From NCBI GenBank assembly GCA_910578495.1, contig CAJTRE010000067.1, positions 1-5,353 of the forward strand: a DNA stretch of 5,353 nucleotides, in the 5' to 3' direction. The position numbers and the translations under genes were made by a program. Positions within the stretch are counted from its first letter, which is position 1. The number at the start of each line of letters is the position of its first letter. Of the stretch, positions 1-5,353 are shown piece after piece. This DNA comes from an uncultured Dorea sp. Lineage in GTDB: Bacteria; Bacillota; Clostridia; Lachnospirales; Lachnospiraceae. Below the pieces are notes generated by a model, which was given only the letters and a program-made list of their open reading frames with translations, ran no database searches and had not been told where the DNA came from.

Positions 1-159
1 GCTTTGGATCAGGCCAGCAAGTATCTTTTTGGCACATGGCTGTCGCACCACAACCTGGCCACGGAACCCTTCTCTGCGGAAAAGTATTACCGGGATGCAG
101 AGGACATGGCATACATGGAAATTTGGGTCAAGCCTTTGCCGCTGGATAGTCGGGCCTAA
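1..159 (+). CDS. C-terminal end of a GyrI-like / AraC effector-binding domain protein (partial)
   Basis: The first 52 codons stay open in frame 1 and end at TAA 157-159; the gene begins left of the window. The visible residues have the pattern of the last part of a GyrI-like small-molecule-binding domain, as found at the C-terminus of many AraC-family regulators: a YLFGTW segment (residues 8-13 here), then an acidic/aromatic stretch with EKYYRD, then a final strand MEIWVKPL just before the end. In this family the domain binds hydrophobic or cationic ligands and usually sits behind a DNA-binding helix-turn-helix, which would lie outside the window. A stand-alone GyrI-like protein is equally possible. 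Its stop codon is embedded in the ribosome binding site of the next gene, so the two are probably co-transcribed. GC by hand count is 84 of 159, clearly higher than in the operon downstream. Confidence 0.6.
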   Translation, partial: ALDQASKYLFGTWLSHHNLATEPFSAEKYYRDAEDMAYMEIWVKPLPLDSRA

Positions 160-173
160 GGAGGGAAATTAGG

Positions 174-602
174 ATGGATTGGAATATGCTCTATTCAAAT
201 GTAACGCCGCCAACGTGGGAGCAGATCACAGAATATATAGGTAGCCCGTTATGGGCGGACTTCAATGAGCGTATCCAGTCCGCCTACCAGATCAAGCCCT
301 GCATGGAACACAGCCGTTGTTCCATGCAGGCTGGCTGGAATATTAAGTACAAAAAGAGCGGAAAATCCCTTTGTACGCTCTATCCAATGGAAGGCTATTT
401 TATCGCCCTCGTGGTCATAGGAAGTCATGAACTTGCAGAGGCAGAACTTCTCATGCCGCTATGCTCGAACTATGTACAAACGGTATTCAAAGCTACTAAA
501 GCTGGAAATGGACAGAAATGGGTAATGCTGGATGTCAAGAACGAAAGGATCATGGAGGATGTTTTTAGCCTTATCAATCTTCGGAAACGTATGCCACTAT
601 AA
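174..602 (+). CDS. DUF3788 family protein, function unknown
   Basis: A 142-residue protein that I recognise as DUF3788-like, a small family of unknown biochemical role common in clostridia. The N-terminal part has TPPTWEQITEYIG (residues 11-23), then a core with GWNIKYKKSGKSLCTLYP (54-71), a hydrophobic strand FIALVVIGS and a C-terminal helix ending in INLRKRMPL. No signal peptide or membrane helix is seen, so it should be cytoplasmic. The ATG at 174 is well supported: AAGGAGGG at 158-165 lies 8 nt upstream and overlaps the TAA of the preceding regulator gene, suggesting translational coupling. The length is complete for the family. The GyrI-like neighbour hints at a link with ligand sensing, but that is only inference. 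The gene contains a perfect 13-bp inverted repeat, listed separately. The family call comes from recall of its conserved pattern, not from a search. Confidence 0.75.
   Translation: MDWNMLYSNVTPPTWEQITEYIGSPLWADFNERIQSAYQIKPCMEHSRCSMQAGWNIKYKKSGKSLCTLYPMEGYFIALVVIGSHELAEAELLMPLCSNYVQTVFKATKAGNGQKWVMLDVKNERIMEDVFSLINLRKRMPL
298..330. repeat. Perfect 13-bp inverted repeat (hairpin) inside the DUF3788 gene
   Basis: The arm CCTGCATGGAACA (298-310) is exactly repeated in reverse complement as TGTTCCATGCAGG (318-330), with a 7-nt loop CAGCCGT between them. The pairing stops at both ends. In the mRNA it would form a stable stem about 125 nt after the start codon. No T-run follows, so it is not an intrinsic terminator. 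It encodes residues around CMEHSRCSMQ, which fits the expected DUF3788 pattern, so the repeat is not an insertion that breaks the protein. Confidence 0.85.
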
Positions 603-613
603 TAGCAGGTGAC

Positions 614-706
614 ATGCCCACGCCGGAGGAGTGGTTGAGTTATGTGATCAGGAAACTGGAATCCGAAGGGCTGTCTGATTTGTTACGTTGGTATCCGAAT
701 CTGTAA
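614..706 (+). CDS. Possible small ORF or gene remnant, 30 codons, unrecognised
   Basis: ATG 614 to TAA 704-706 encodes a 30-residue peptide beginning MPTPEEWLSYVIRKLES and ending LLRWYPNL. It starts 11 nt after the DUF3788 stop. The composition looks protein-like (an amphipathic helix with EEW, KLE and LLRW), but the upstream sequence AGCAGGTGAC gives only a weak ribosome binding site. The same frame stays open upstream to a stop at 566-568, inside the DUF3788 gene, so it may equally be the tail of a lost larger gene. I do not recognise the family. It is listed because it is the only coding-like stretch between 603 and the promoter region. Confidence 0.25.
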   Translation: MPTPEEWLSYVIRKLESEGLSDLLRWYPNL

Positions 707-871
707 TTGTGTGCATTTACAAGCAACTAGAGGGAGGGTAATCTTGTAGCTTTTATGCGGATGCGCTTGGGATGATATTCAACTTGACTATGTGCAGAAT
801 ATATAGGAATATACTCATGGTCAAAATTCTCTGTAAGCAATCCGAATGCCAAAAGAGGAAAAAAATTAGCC
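707..871. other. Intergenic stretch without a supported gene
   Basis: This stretch separates the DUF3788 region from the TetR operon. It contains a purine-rich AGGGAGG at 731-737 that has no usable start codon behind it. In the frame of position 750 the translation looks faintly coding (DDIQLDYVQNI, then EYTHGQNSL, then AIRMPKEE) but is cut by stops at 804, 834 and 867. No terminator hairpin with a T-run was seen, so read-through from the left-hand genes into the operon cannot be excluded. It may be the scar of a recombination junction or a decayed gene. Confidence 0.5.
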
Positions 872-901
872 TTGACAAGCGACCATCGGTCGCTATATAA
901 T
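872..901 (+). promoter_or_regulatory. Sigma-A type promoter of the tetR-dikinase-MFS operon
   Basis: A perfect -35 box TTGACA (872-877) and a perfect -10 box TATAAT (896-901) are separated by an 18-bp spacer, close to the 17-bp optimum. Transcription should start near 908, giving a leader of about 44 nt before the repressor ATG at 952. Such a strong promoter would need tight repression, and a 15-bp palindrome fills most of the spacer. No other convincing promoter lies before the enzyme or exporter genes, so this one probably drives all three. Confidence 0.88.
879..893. promoter_or_regulatory. Operator 1, probable TetR-family repressor site in the promoter spacer
   Basis: GCGACCATCGGTCGC is a palindrome with perfect 6-bp arms (GCGACC/GGTCGC) around a 3-bp centre. 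It lies between the -35 and -10 boxes, where a bound dimer would block RNA polymerase. The same element recurs reversed at 918-932. The neighbouring TetR gene is the natural candidate for the binding protein, as TetR-family repressors commonly control their own promoter. The binding assignment is inference; the palindrome itself is directly visible. Confidence 0.82.
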
Positions 902-917
902 GATAGCAAAACAAGAA

Positions 918-932
918 GCGACCGATGGTCGT
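918..932. promoter_or_regulatory. Operator 2, second repressor site in the 5' leader
   Basis: GCGACCGATGGTCGT is the reverse complement of operator 1 with a single change at its last base (14 of 15 match). It lies about 10 nt downstream of the predicted transcription start and 4 nt before the AAGGAGG of the repressor gene. The centres of the two sites are 39 bp apart, a little under four helical turns. In RNA, the 6-bp arms could form a small hairpin just before the ribosome binding site, and the two sites together could form a longer 15-bp stem in any transcript that started upstream. Confidence 0.8.
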
Positions 933-935
933 TAC

Positions 936-942
936 AAGGAGG
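936..942 (+). promoter_or_regulatory. Ribosome binding site that fixes the tetR start at 952
   Basis: AAGGAGG at 936-942 is a full-consensus Shine-Dalgarno, 9 nt before ATG 952. An in-frame ATG at 925 would add nine residues, but it lies upstream of this site, inside operator 2, and has no ribosome binding site of its own. The start at 952 is therefore preferred. Confidence 0.9.
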
Positions 943-951
943 TATCATAAT

Positions 952-1557
952 ATGCCAAAAGGAATTATGCTTACACCAGAACAACAAGAAGAGCGTCGAG
1001 AAGAAATAATCAGTGTTGCTTTGCAGCTCATAGAGAAAAATGGATTCCAAAAAACATCAATGAGGGAAATTGCGATTTTAGCAAACATGGGAAAGTCCAG
1101 TCTGTATGATTTTTTCAAAACGAAAGACGAGATTGTTGTATATGCAGTTGAGAAAGAAATAGAAGAAATAATTAAAAAGGTTCATAGGATTATTGCCGAT
1201 GAATCCTCGCCGGAACAGTGTCTTAGAAAAATCATGCTGAATCATCTTGGAGTACCAAAGCAGTATCGAACGGTGCTGATGTGGTTAAATACAGAATCTG
1301 ACTATTTAGAAGAAGATTATCGAAAGCGGCTGAAAACTGCGCGTTACGCATATCAGGATATTATAAAATCTGTAATTGAAAATGGAGTGAAATCAGGCGT
1401 CTTCCGTAAGACAAATGCCGATTTAATGACGCGTTTGTTAATTAACTCCATTATATCAATCATTTACACATCCCGACCATCAGCCAGTCCGGAGAAAATG
1501 CTTGATGAAACAATGGATATATTTCTACACGGAATTATGAATGATGAAGGTGAATAA
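952..1557 (+). CDS. TetR/AcrR family transcriptional regulator
   Basis: A 201-residue repressor of normal TetR length. Residues 12-60 form the N-terminal DNA-binding domain: a first helix with REEIISVALQLIEKNGF, then the helix-turn-helix TSMREIAILANMGKSSLYDFF (35-55) followed by KTKDEIV, the classical TetR signature. Residues from about 65 on are a helical ligand-binding and dimerisation domain without recognisable ligand-specific residues; the WLNTESDYLEEDYRKRL segment near 111-127 is typical of this part. The gene is the first of a three-gene operon and ends 2 nt before the dikinase-like gene. Two matching palindromes flank the -10 region and leader of its own promoter, so it probably represses itself and both downstream genes until an inducer binds. 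The start at 952 was chosen from its consensus Shine-Dalgarno. GC over 961-1200 is 83 of 240 by hand count, low compared with the leftmost gene. The inducer is unknown; a substrate of the enzyme or exporter is the simplest guess. Confidence 0.93.
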   Translation: MPKGIMLTPEQQEERREEIISVALQLIEKNGFQKTSMREIAILANMGKSSLYDFFKTKDEIVVYAVEKEIEEIIKKVHRIIADESSPEQCLRKIMLNHLGVPKQYRTVLMWLNTESDYLEEDYRKRLKTARYAYQDIIKSVIENGVKSGVFRKTNADLMTRLLINSIISIIYTSRPSASPEKMLDETMDIFLHGIMNDEGE

Positions 1558-1559
1558 TT

Positions 1560-4127
1560 ATGATTTATTATACCCTACCCTTGCTGCATAAACAGGCAAC
1601 CCTTGAAATGGTCGGCGGAAAAGGTATGTCTTTATCAAAACTTTTGACAGCGGGCATCCCTGTGCCGGAGGGCTTTCATGTTACGACTACCTCATACAAG
1701 ATTTTTGTTGAAAAGAACCATATTCAACCTCACATTAATAAGTTGCTGGACGGTATTGACTCTAACAATACCAGTCAGCTTGAAAATGTATCTACGCAGA
1801 TAGGGATGCTTTTCCATGATGGAGAAATGCCGCAGGAAGTATCCGATGCAATTAAAACCGCATATGCCGGATTGGGAAATATAGCAGTGGCTGTCCGTTC
1901 CTCCGCAACCGCCGAGGATTTGCCCGACGCTTCTTTTGCAGGCCAGCAGGAAACCTATCTTAACATACAAGGTGAGAATGAAGTTCTTGACGCTGTAAAG
2001 AGGTGCTGGGCTTCCCTATGGACAGCTCGCGCTATTGCTTATCGCATGAAGAATGATATAAAGCAGGAAATTGTCGCACTTGCTGTTGTAGTACAAAAGC
2101 TTGCGTTTTCCGATGCGTCCGGCGTTATGTTTACGCTAAACCCTATCAATGGCAGACGTAGCGAAATGATTGTTAACGCCGCGTGGGGACTTGGCGAATC
2201 GGTTGTTTCTAGCTTAGTCACCCCTGATACAATTGTTGTAGATAAAAATGCTGAACGAATTGTATCATATGAAGTAGCAAACAAAGAAATTATGACGGTC
2301 CGCAACTCAGATGGAACAGAAGAAATCCCAACTCCTGAACAGTTGAGGAAAAAACATGCTCTTACTCGCAATCAAGTTATGCGATTAACACAACTTGGAA
2401 AAAAAATTGAGAAGTATTATGAAATGCCTATGGATGTAGAGTGGGCACTGGAAAAAGATAAGTTGTATATTGTTCAGGCTCGCCCCATTACTGTCCTACC
2501 GCCGGAATGGACGTTACCGGAAAAGGATGTTATATATACAAAAGGCAGTCTAGCGGAACACTTGCCAAATCCTGTTACGCCCTTATTCGCCACACTTGGG
2601 CTTGAAATAGTCAACCGTGCGTCGGCGCTTTTATGGATAGATATGTTTGGTAAAAGTGCGAAAAAGCTACTGCCAGAAAACGGAGCATATACGATTATTA
2701 ACGGATATGTTTATCTTTCCGCTAATTCAAAGCCTCTTTTGATTGTTGTCAAATCCCTTTCACCCCGATCTTTACGCCGTGCGCTCACGAACAGTGTTGC
2801 ACGCTGGGAAACAGCACGAAAAGAATTTGAGGATGTGATTAAACAATGGGAAGAAAAGCCCATGCATATGCTGAATGCTCATCAAATAATGGAGGGGATT
2901 CAGACTGTGTTTTATGGAGCGTGTATTTATTTCACGAGGATTCAGCTTACATTGCCAGCCGCCTCTATCAGCGAAACATTATTTACAAAATTTTTTCAGG
3001 GAGCGGCTCGTCGCGCTGGTATGACAGATACTTCTGTTTTCCTGCTTGGATTTGATACGATTGCTCTGCAAGCCGAAAAGAACCTGTGGAGTCTCTCGGA
3101 ATGGGTAAAGCAAAATAATACTCTCAACCTTTATCTGCAAAGTAATCCAACAGCAAAGATAGCGGAAAATTTTATGTCCTCAGTTCCGCCTGACGAAGTT
3201 TCGCTGGAAGTATGGATAGAATGGAAAAATCGAATCAATCAGTATTTTAAAGAGTTTGGTCGTACCGCTTATGAATTTGATTTTGCATATTCCACACCGC
3301 AGGAAACACTTACACCAACCTTTGAATCCATAAAAACCTTTGTAGAAGGCAAAGGTGAAAGTCCTTTTTTACGTCAATCCAAATTTGAAAAGCATAGGAA
3401 ACAGGCAGAAGAAGAAATTTTACAACATATAGGTGGCTCACGCAAAAAACTGTTTTTGAAGTTGCTCCATTGGGCGCAGGAAACTGCTCCTATGCGTGAA
3501 AATGCTATTTATTGCATGGGAATGGGGCATCCTCTGATTCGCCAGATGTTTCATGAAATTTCAGCACGTCTTATACGTGGCGGAGCTACTTCGCATATAG
3601 ATGATATATATTGGCTCACAAAATTGGAATTGGAAAAACTCATAGTACAGTTAGACAAAAATATACCTTTATCCGATAGAAAAAATTCGATACTTGAGCG
3701 AAAAGCGGAACTCAAAAAGTATCAGGGCTATGTGTCACCAGCTCAGTTACCTGAGAAGAAAGTAAAAAGCATATCACATGCACCACAGAAACAAAAAGAT
3801 GGAAAAACCGTGTTGAGGGGTATAGGAACCAGTTCTGGTGTTGTGACAGCTCGTGCCTGCATACTAAATAGTCCGGCAGATTTTAAAAATTTCCAGCCAG
3901 GAAGTGTTTTGGTTGCCGTTACTACAACTCCGGCTTGGACACCCTTATTTGCCTCTGCAAGTGGAATTGTAACGGATATTGGAGGTCCTCTCAGTCATTC
4001 AAGTATTGTTGCGCGGGAATGTGGTATCCCTGCCGTTATGGCGACACACACAGCCACGAGAAGTATTAAAAATGGACAAATGATAACGGTGGACGGCTCA
4101 GAGGGGACGGTGACGATTGATGAATAA
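1560..4127 (+). CDS. PEP synthase-like / rifampin phosphotransferase-like dikinase enzyme
   Basis: An 855-residue cytoplasmic enzyme in three parts. Residues 1-315 are a PPDK/PEP-synthase ATP-binding domain: VGGKGMSLSKL (18-28, lysine 21), VRSSATAEDLPDASFAGQQ (112-130, arginine 113), GVMFTLNP (188-195), WGLGESVVS (209-217), VEWAL (293-297) and QARPI (306-310). Residues 330-750 are a large central domain opening with EHLPNPVTPL and later carrying DDIYWLTKLEL (681-691). Residues 750-855 are the swivelling phosphohistidine domain with GGPLSHSSIVARE (808-820), where His813 should carry the phosphate. True PEP synthases have a PEP/pyruvate barrel after the histidine domain; here that domain is C-terminal and the barrel is missing. 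This order and length match rifampin phosphotransferase (RPH, about 865 residues), which uses ATP to phosphorylate rifamycins, giving AMP and phosphate. All expected ATP-site and histidine motifs are present, so it should be active, but its substrate is unknown and the symbol rph is not claimed. The start has AAGGTGA at 1547-1553, 6 nt upstream, inside the tetR end. Confidence 0.85.
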   Translation: MIYYTLPLLHKQATLEMVGGKGMSLSKLLTAGIPVPEGFHVTTTSYKIFVEKNHIQPHINKLLDGIDSNNTSQLENVSTQIGMLFHDGEMPQEVSDAIKTAYAGLGNIAVAVRSSATAEDLPDASFAGQQETYLNIQGENEVLDAVKRCWASLWTARAIAYRMKNDIKQEIVALAVVVQKLAFSDASGVMFTLNPINGRRSEMIVNAAWGLGESVVSSLVTPDTIVVDKNAERIVSYEVANKEIMTVRNSDGTEEIPTPEQLRKKHALTRNQVMRLTQLGKKIEKYYEMPMDVEWALEKDKLYIVQARPITVLPPEWTLPEKDVIYTKGSLAEHLPNPVTPLFATLGLEIVNRASALLWIDMFGKSAKKLLPENGAYTIINGYVYLSANSKPLLIVVKSLSPRSLRRALTNSVARWETARKEFEDVIKQWEEKPMHMLNAHQIMEGIQTVFYGACIYFTRIQLTLPAASISETLFTKFFQGAARRAGMTDTSVFLLGFDTIALQAEKNLWSLSEWVKQNNTLNLYLQSNPTAKIAENFMSSVPPDEVSLEVWIEWKNRINQYFKEFGRTAYEFDFAYSTPQETLTPTFESIKTFVEGKGESPFLRQSKFEKHRKQAEEEILQHIGGSRKKLFLKLLHWAQETAPMRENAIYCMGMGHPLIRQMFHEISARLIRGGATSHIDDIYWLTKLELEKLIVQLDKNIPLSDRKNSILERKAELKKYQGYVSPAQLPEKKVKSISHAPQKQKDGKTVLRGIGTSSGVVTARACILNSPADFKNFQPGSVLVAVTTTPAWTPLFASASGIVTDIGGPLSHSSIVARECGIPAVMATHTATRSIKNGQMITVDGSEGTVTIDE

Positions 4128-5307
4128 AAAGCCAATTTTCGCTTTAAATCTTGCTACTTTGGTGATTGCGTTAGGATATAGCTTAGTTCTTCCGGTCATG
4201 CCATTTTACATGGAAAATCTAGGTGCTGGCGGTCGTGAGCTTGGATGGCTCACTGCCGTATATGCTCTGGCACAAACAGTATGCGCACCTTTTTGGGGTG
4301 CACTGTCCGACCGAATTGGTAGAAAGCCGATTATCAGCATTGGTATTATAGGATATTCCATCAGTTTGTTCCTGTTCGGTTTGGCTTCATCCTTTTGGAC
4401 ACTATTTATAGCTCGCAGTTTATCGGGTATTTTGTCATCTGCTACGTCCGTTGCATCTTTGGCATATGTTGGAGATTCCAGCTCGGAGGAAGAAAGAAGC
4501 AAGAATATGAGTCAACTTGGAGCTTCAATGAGCATTGGCGTAATGATGGGACCATTATTGGGAGGCATTCTTGCAGGCTATTCGCTTGCGCTCCCATTTT
4601 TTACAGGCGCTGGCATTTCATTTATTGCCTTTCTACTAATTCTAACACTTTTGCCAGAGTCAATTGAGCGTTCAGGACAGACGGAAAAAAGAAAACCCTT
4701 TGATTTTTCAGACCTGAAAAGTATAATTTTGGGCTCAGCAGGAATGGTTTTGATACTTATTTTCGTTGTGCATTTCTGTCAAACAGGCTTGCAAGGAATT
4801 ATGGGGCTGTATGTTGTAGATAAGTTTGGATTTTCCACTAAGCAAGTTGGTGTTATTTGGATGGCTCTAGCAGGTATTTTGATTGTAGTACAAGGCTTTT
4901 TGACTGGTCCTTTAGCAAAAAAAATTGGTGAGAAGCCACTAATACTGATAGGTGTGTTTGGCAAAGCCTTAGTAGCGTTTGCCATGGTATTGACAACTGG
5001 GTTTGTTAGTGTGTTGGTGGTTTTTGGCTTATTTGCGGTATCTTCTGCTATTACAGTACCCACATTAAACGCAACCCTTTCAAAAACTGACAATCAGCAT
5101 AAAGGAACACTGATGGGATTTGCCAGTACCGCCGGAAATCTTAGCAAAGTTATTGCTCCTTTATTAACTGGGTATCTGTATGAAAGCAATATTGAATTAC
5201 CATATATAACCACAGGAGGGATAGCCTTAATCGGAGTGGTTATCTGCTATATCTGGATAAAAAATCAAAAGAACAATTGCCCTTTATTTTCAGTATTAGT
5301 TAAGTAA
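4120..5307 (+). CDS. MFS drug:proton antiporter, DHA1/TetA-like
   Basis: A 395-residue inner-membrane exporter with about 12 hydrophobic helices split by a cytoplasmic loop near 180-200 (RSGQTEKRKPFDFSD). The first helix contains LGYSLVLPVMPFY (18-30). Loop 2-3 has the MFS motif A, GALSDRIGRKP (60-70), with a weaker copy GPLAKKIGEKP (263-273) in the second half. Helix 5 carries the antiporter motif C, ending GPLLGG (144-149), which marks the drug:H+ antiporter group related to TetA and multidrug pumps. ATG 4120 overlaps the end of the dikinase gene by 8 nt, and GGTGA at 4109-4113 lies 6 nt before it, so translation is probably coupled; a TTG directly upstream (4117) is a less likely start. 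Expression should follow the TetR-controlled promoter at 872-901. It likely exports the compound handled by the enzyme or its phosphorylated product. Substrate is not predictable; tetracycline resistance should not be assumed. Confidence 0.9.
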   Translation: MNKKPIFALNLATLVIALGYSLVLPVMPFYMENLGAGGRELGWLTAVYALAQTVCAPFWGALSDRIGRKPIISIGIIGYSISLFLFGLASSFWTLFIARSLSGILSSATSVASLAYVGDSSSEEERSKNMSQLGASMSIGVMMGPLLGGILAGYSLALPFFTGAGISFIAFLLILTLLPESIERSGQTEKRKPFDFSDLKSIILGSAGMVLILIFVVHFCQTGLQGIMGLYVVDKFGFSTKQVGVIWMALAGILIVVQGFLTGPLAKKIGEKPLILIGVFGKALVAFAMVLTTGFVSVLVVFGLFAVSSAITVPTLNATLSKTDNQHKGTLMGFASTAGNLSKVIAPLLTGYLYESNIELPYITTGGIALIGVVICYIWIKNQKNNCPLFSVLVK

Positions 5308-5347
5308 GAATATATGATAGTATCTTTTTTGAAAGTAGGTGTGTATT

Positions 5348-5353
5348 ATGAAG
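5348..5353 (+). CDS. Start of a further gene (first two codons only)
   Basis: AAGTAGGTG at 5333-5341, one mismatch from AAGGAGGTG, stands 6 nt before ATG 5348, followed by AAG at the window end. The gap to the exporter stop is 40 nt, with no convincing terminator or promoter, so the gene could be a fourth member of the operon. Only Met-Lys is visible and the product cannot be judged. Confidence 0.45.

Noticed and set aside
784..815. Second promoter with TTGACT and TATACT
   Set aside because: The spacer would be 20 bp and both boxes deviate from consensus; the perfect promoter at 872-901 makes it unnecessary.
925..951. Upstream in-frame ATG giving a longer TetR protein
   Set aside because: It lies inside operator 2 and before the consensus AAGGAGG that fits ATG 952; the extra nine residues do not resemble a TetR N-terminus.
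727..1050. Minus-strand ORF of 107 codons
   Set aside because: It covers the promoter, both operators and the tetR start on the opposite strand, with no ribosome binding site or recognisable protein pattern; a shadow ORF.
2846..3055. Plus-strand ORF of 69 codons within the dikinase gene
   Set aside because: It is out of frame inside a well-supported enzyme gene and has no domain pattern of its own.
1560..4127. Housekeeping phosphoenolpyruvate synthase (ppsA)
   Set aside because: The phosphohistidine domain is C-terminal and the pyruvate/PEP barrel is missing, unlike PpsA or PPDK.
4206..5093. Minus-strand and out-of-frame ORFs inside the exporter gene
   Set aside because: The exporter frame carries clear MFS motifs throughout; the other frames show no coherent protein features.
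5313..5330. Terminator after the exporter (GATAGTATC followed by a T-run)
   Set aside because: The stem is only 4 bp with a 1-nt loop, which cannot form a stable intrinsic terminator hairpin.
1..5353. CRISPR array, tRNA, rRNA or insertion sequence
   Set aside because: No regularly spaced repeats, tRNA cloverleaf, rRNA sequence, transposase-like protein or terminal inverted repeats were seen on either strand.

Overview
The window suggests a Bacillota (Firmicutes) genome, probably a clostridial gut-type bacterium. Shine-Dalgarno sites are strong and AAGGAGG-like, genes are tightly packed and co-directional, and a DUF3788-type protein follows a regulator with a GyrI-like tail. All supported genes are on the + strand. 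The genus cannot be fixed from this sequence.

Left part (1-706): the 3' end of a regulator-type protein with a GyrI-like/AraC effector-binding fold runs into a small DUF3788-family gene whose ribosome binding site overlaps the upstream stop codon. The DUF3788 gene contains a perfect 13-bp inverted repeat. A 30-codon ORF of unknown status follows it. Positions 707-871 hold no gene that can be supported, only a possible decayed reading frame.

Central and right part (872-5307): a self-contained three-gene operon. A near-consensus sigma-A promoter carries one 15-bp palindrome in its spacer, and a second copy in reversed orientation lies in the 5' leader. These are the probable operators of the first gene product, a TetR-family repressor. 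Next, almost without gaps, come an 855-residue dikinase-like enzyme and a 12-helix MFS drug-type exporter whose start codon overlaps the end of the enzyme gene. The enzyme has an N-terminal ATP-grasp (PPDK/PEP-synthase) domain, a large central domain and a C-terminal phosphohistidine domain. It lacks the PEP/pyruvate barrel of true PEP synthase, so its layout is that of rifampin phosphotransferase (RPH).

How they may work together (inference): the repressor senses a toxic small molecule and releases the promoter; the dikinase-like enzyme phosphorylates a compound while turning ATP into AMP and phosphate; the MFS pump expels the compound or its product. The substrate cannot be read from the sequence. 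The operon start is clearly more AT-rich than the left-hand gene (35% versus 53% GC by hand count), which fits acquisition as a cassette. A good Shine-Dalgarno and ATG at the right edge mark the start of a further gene.
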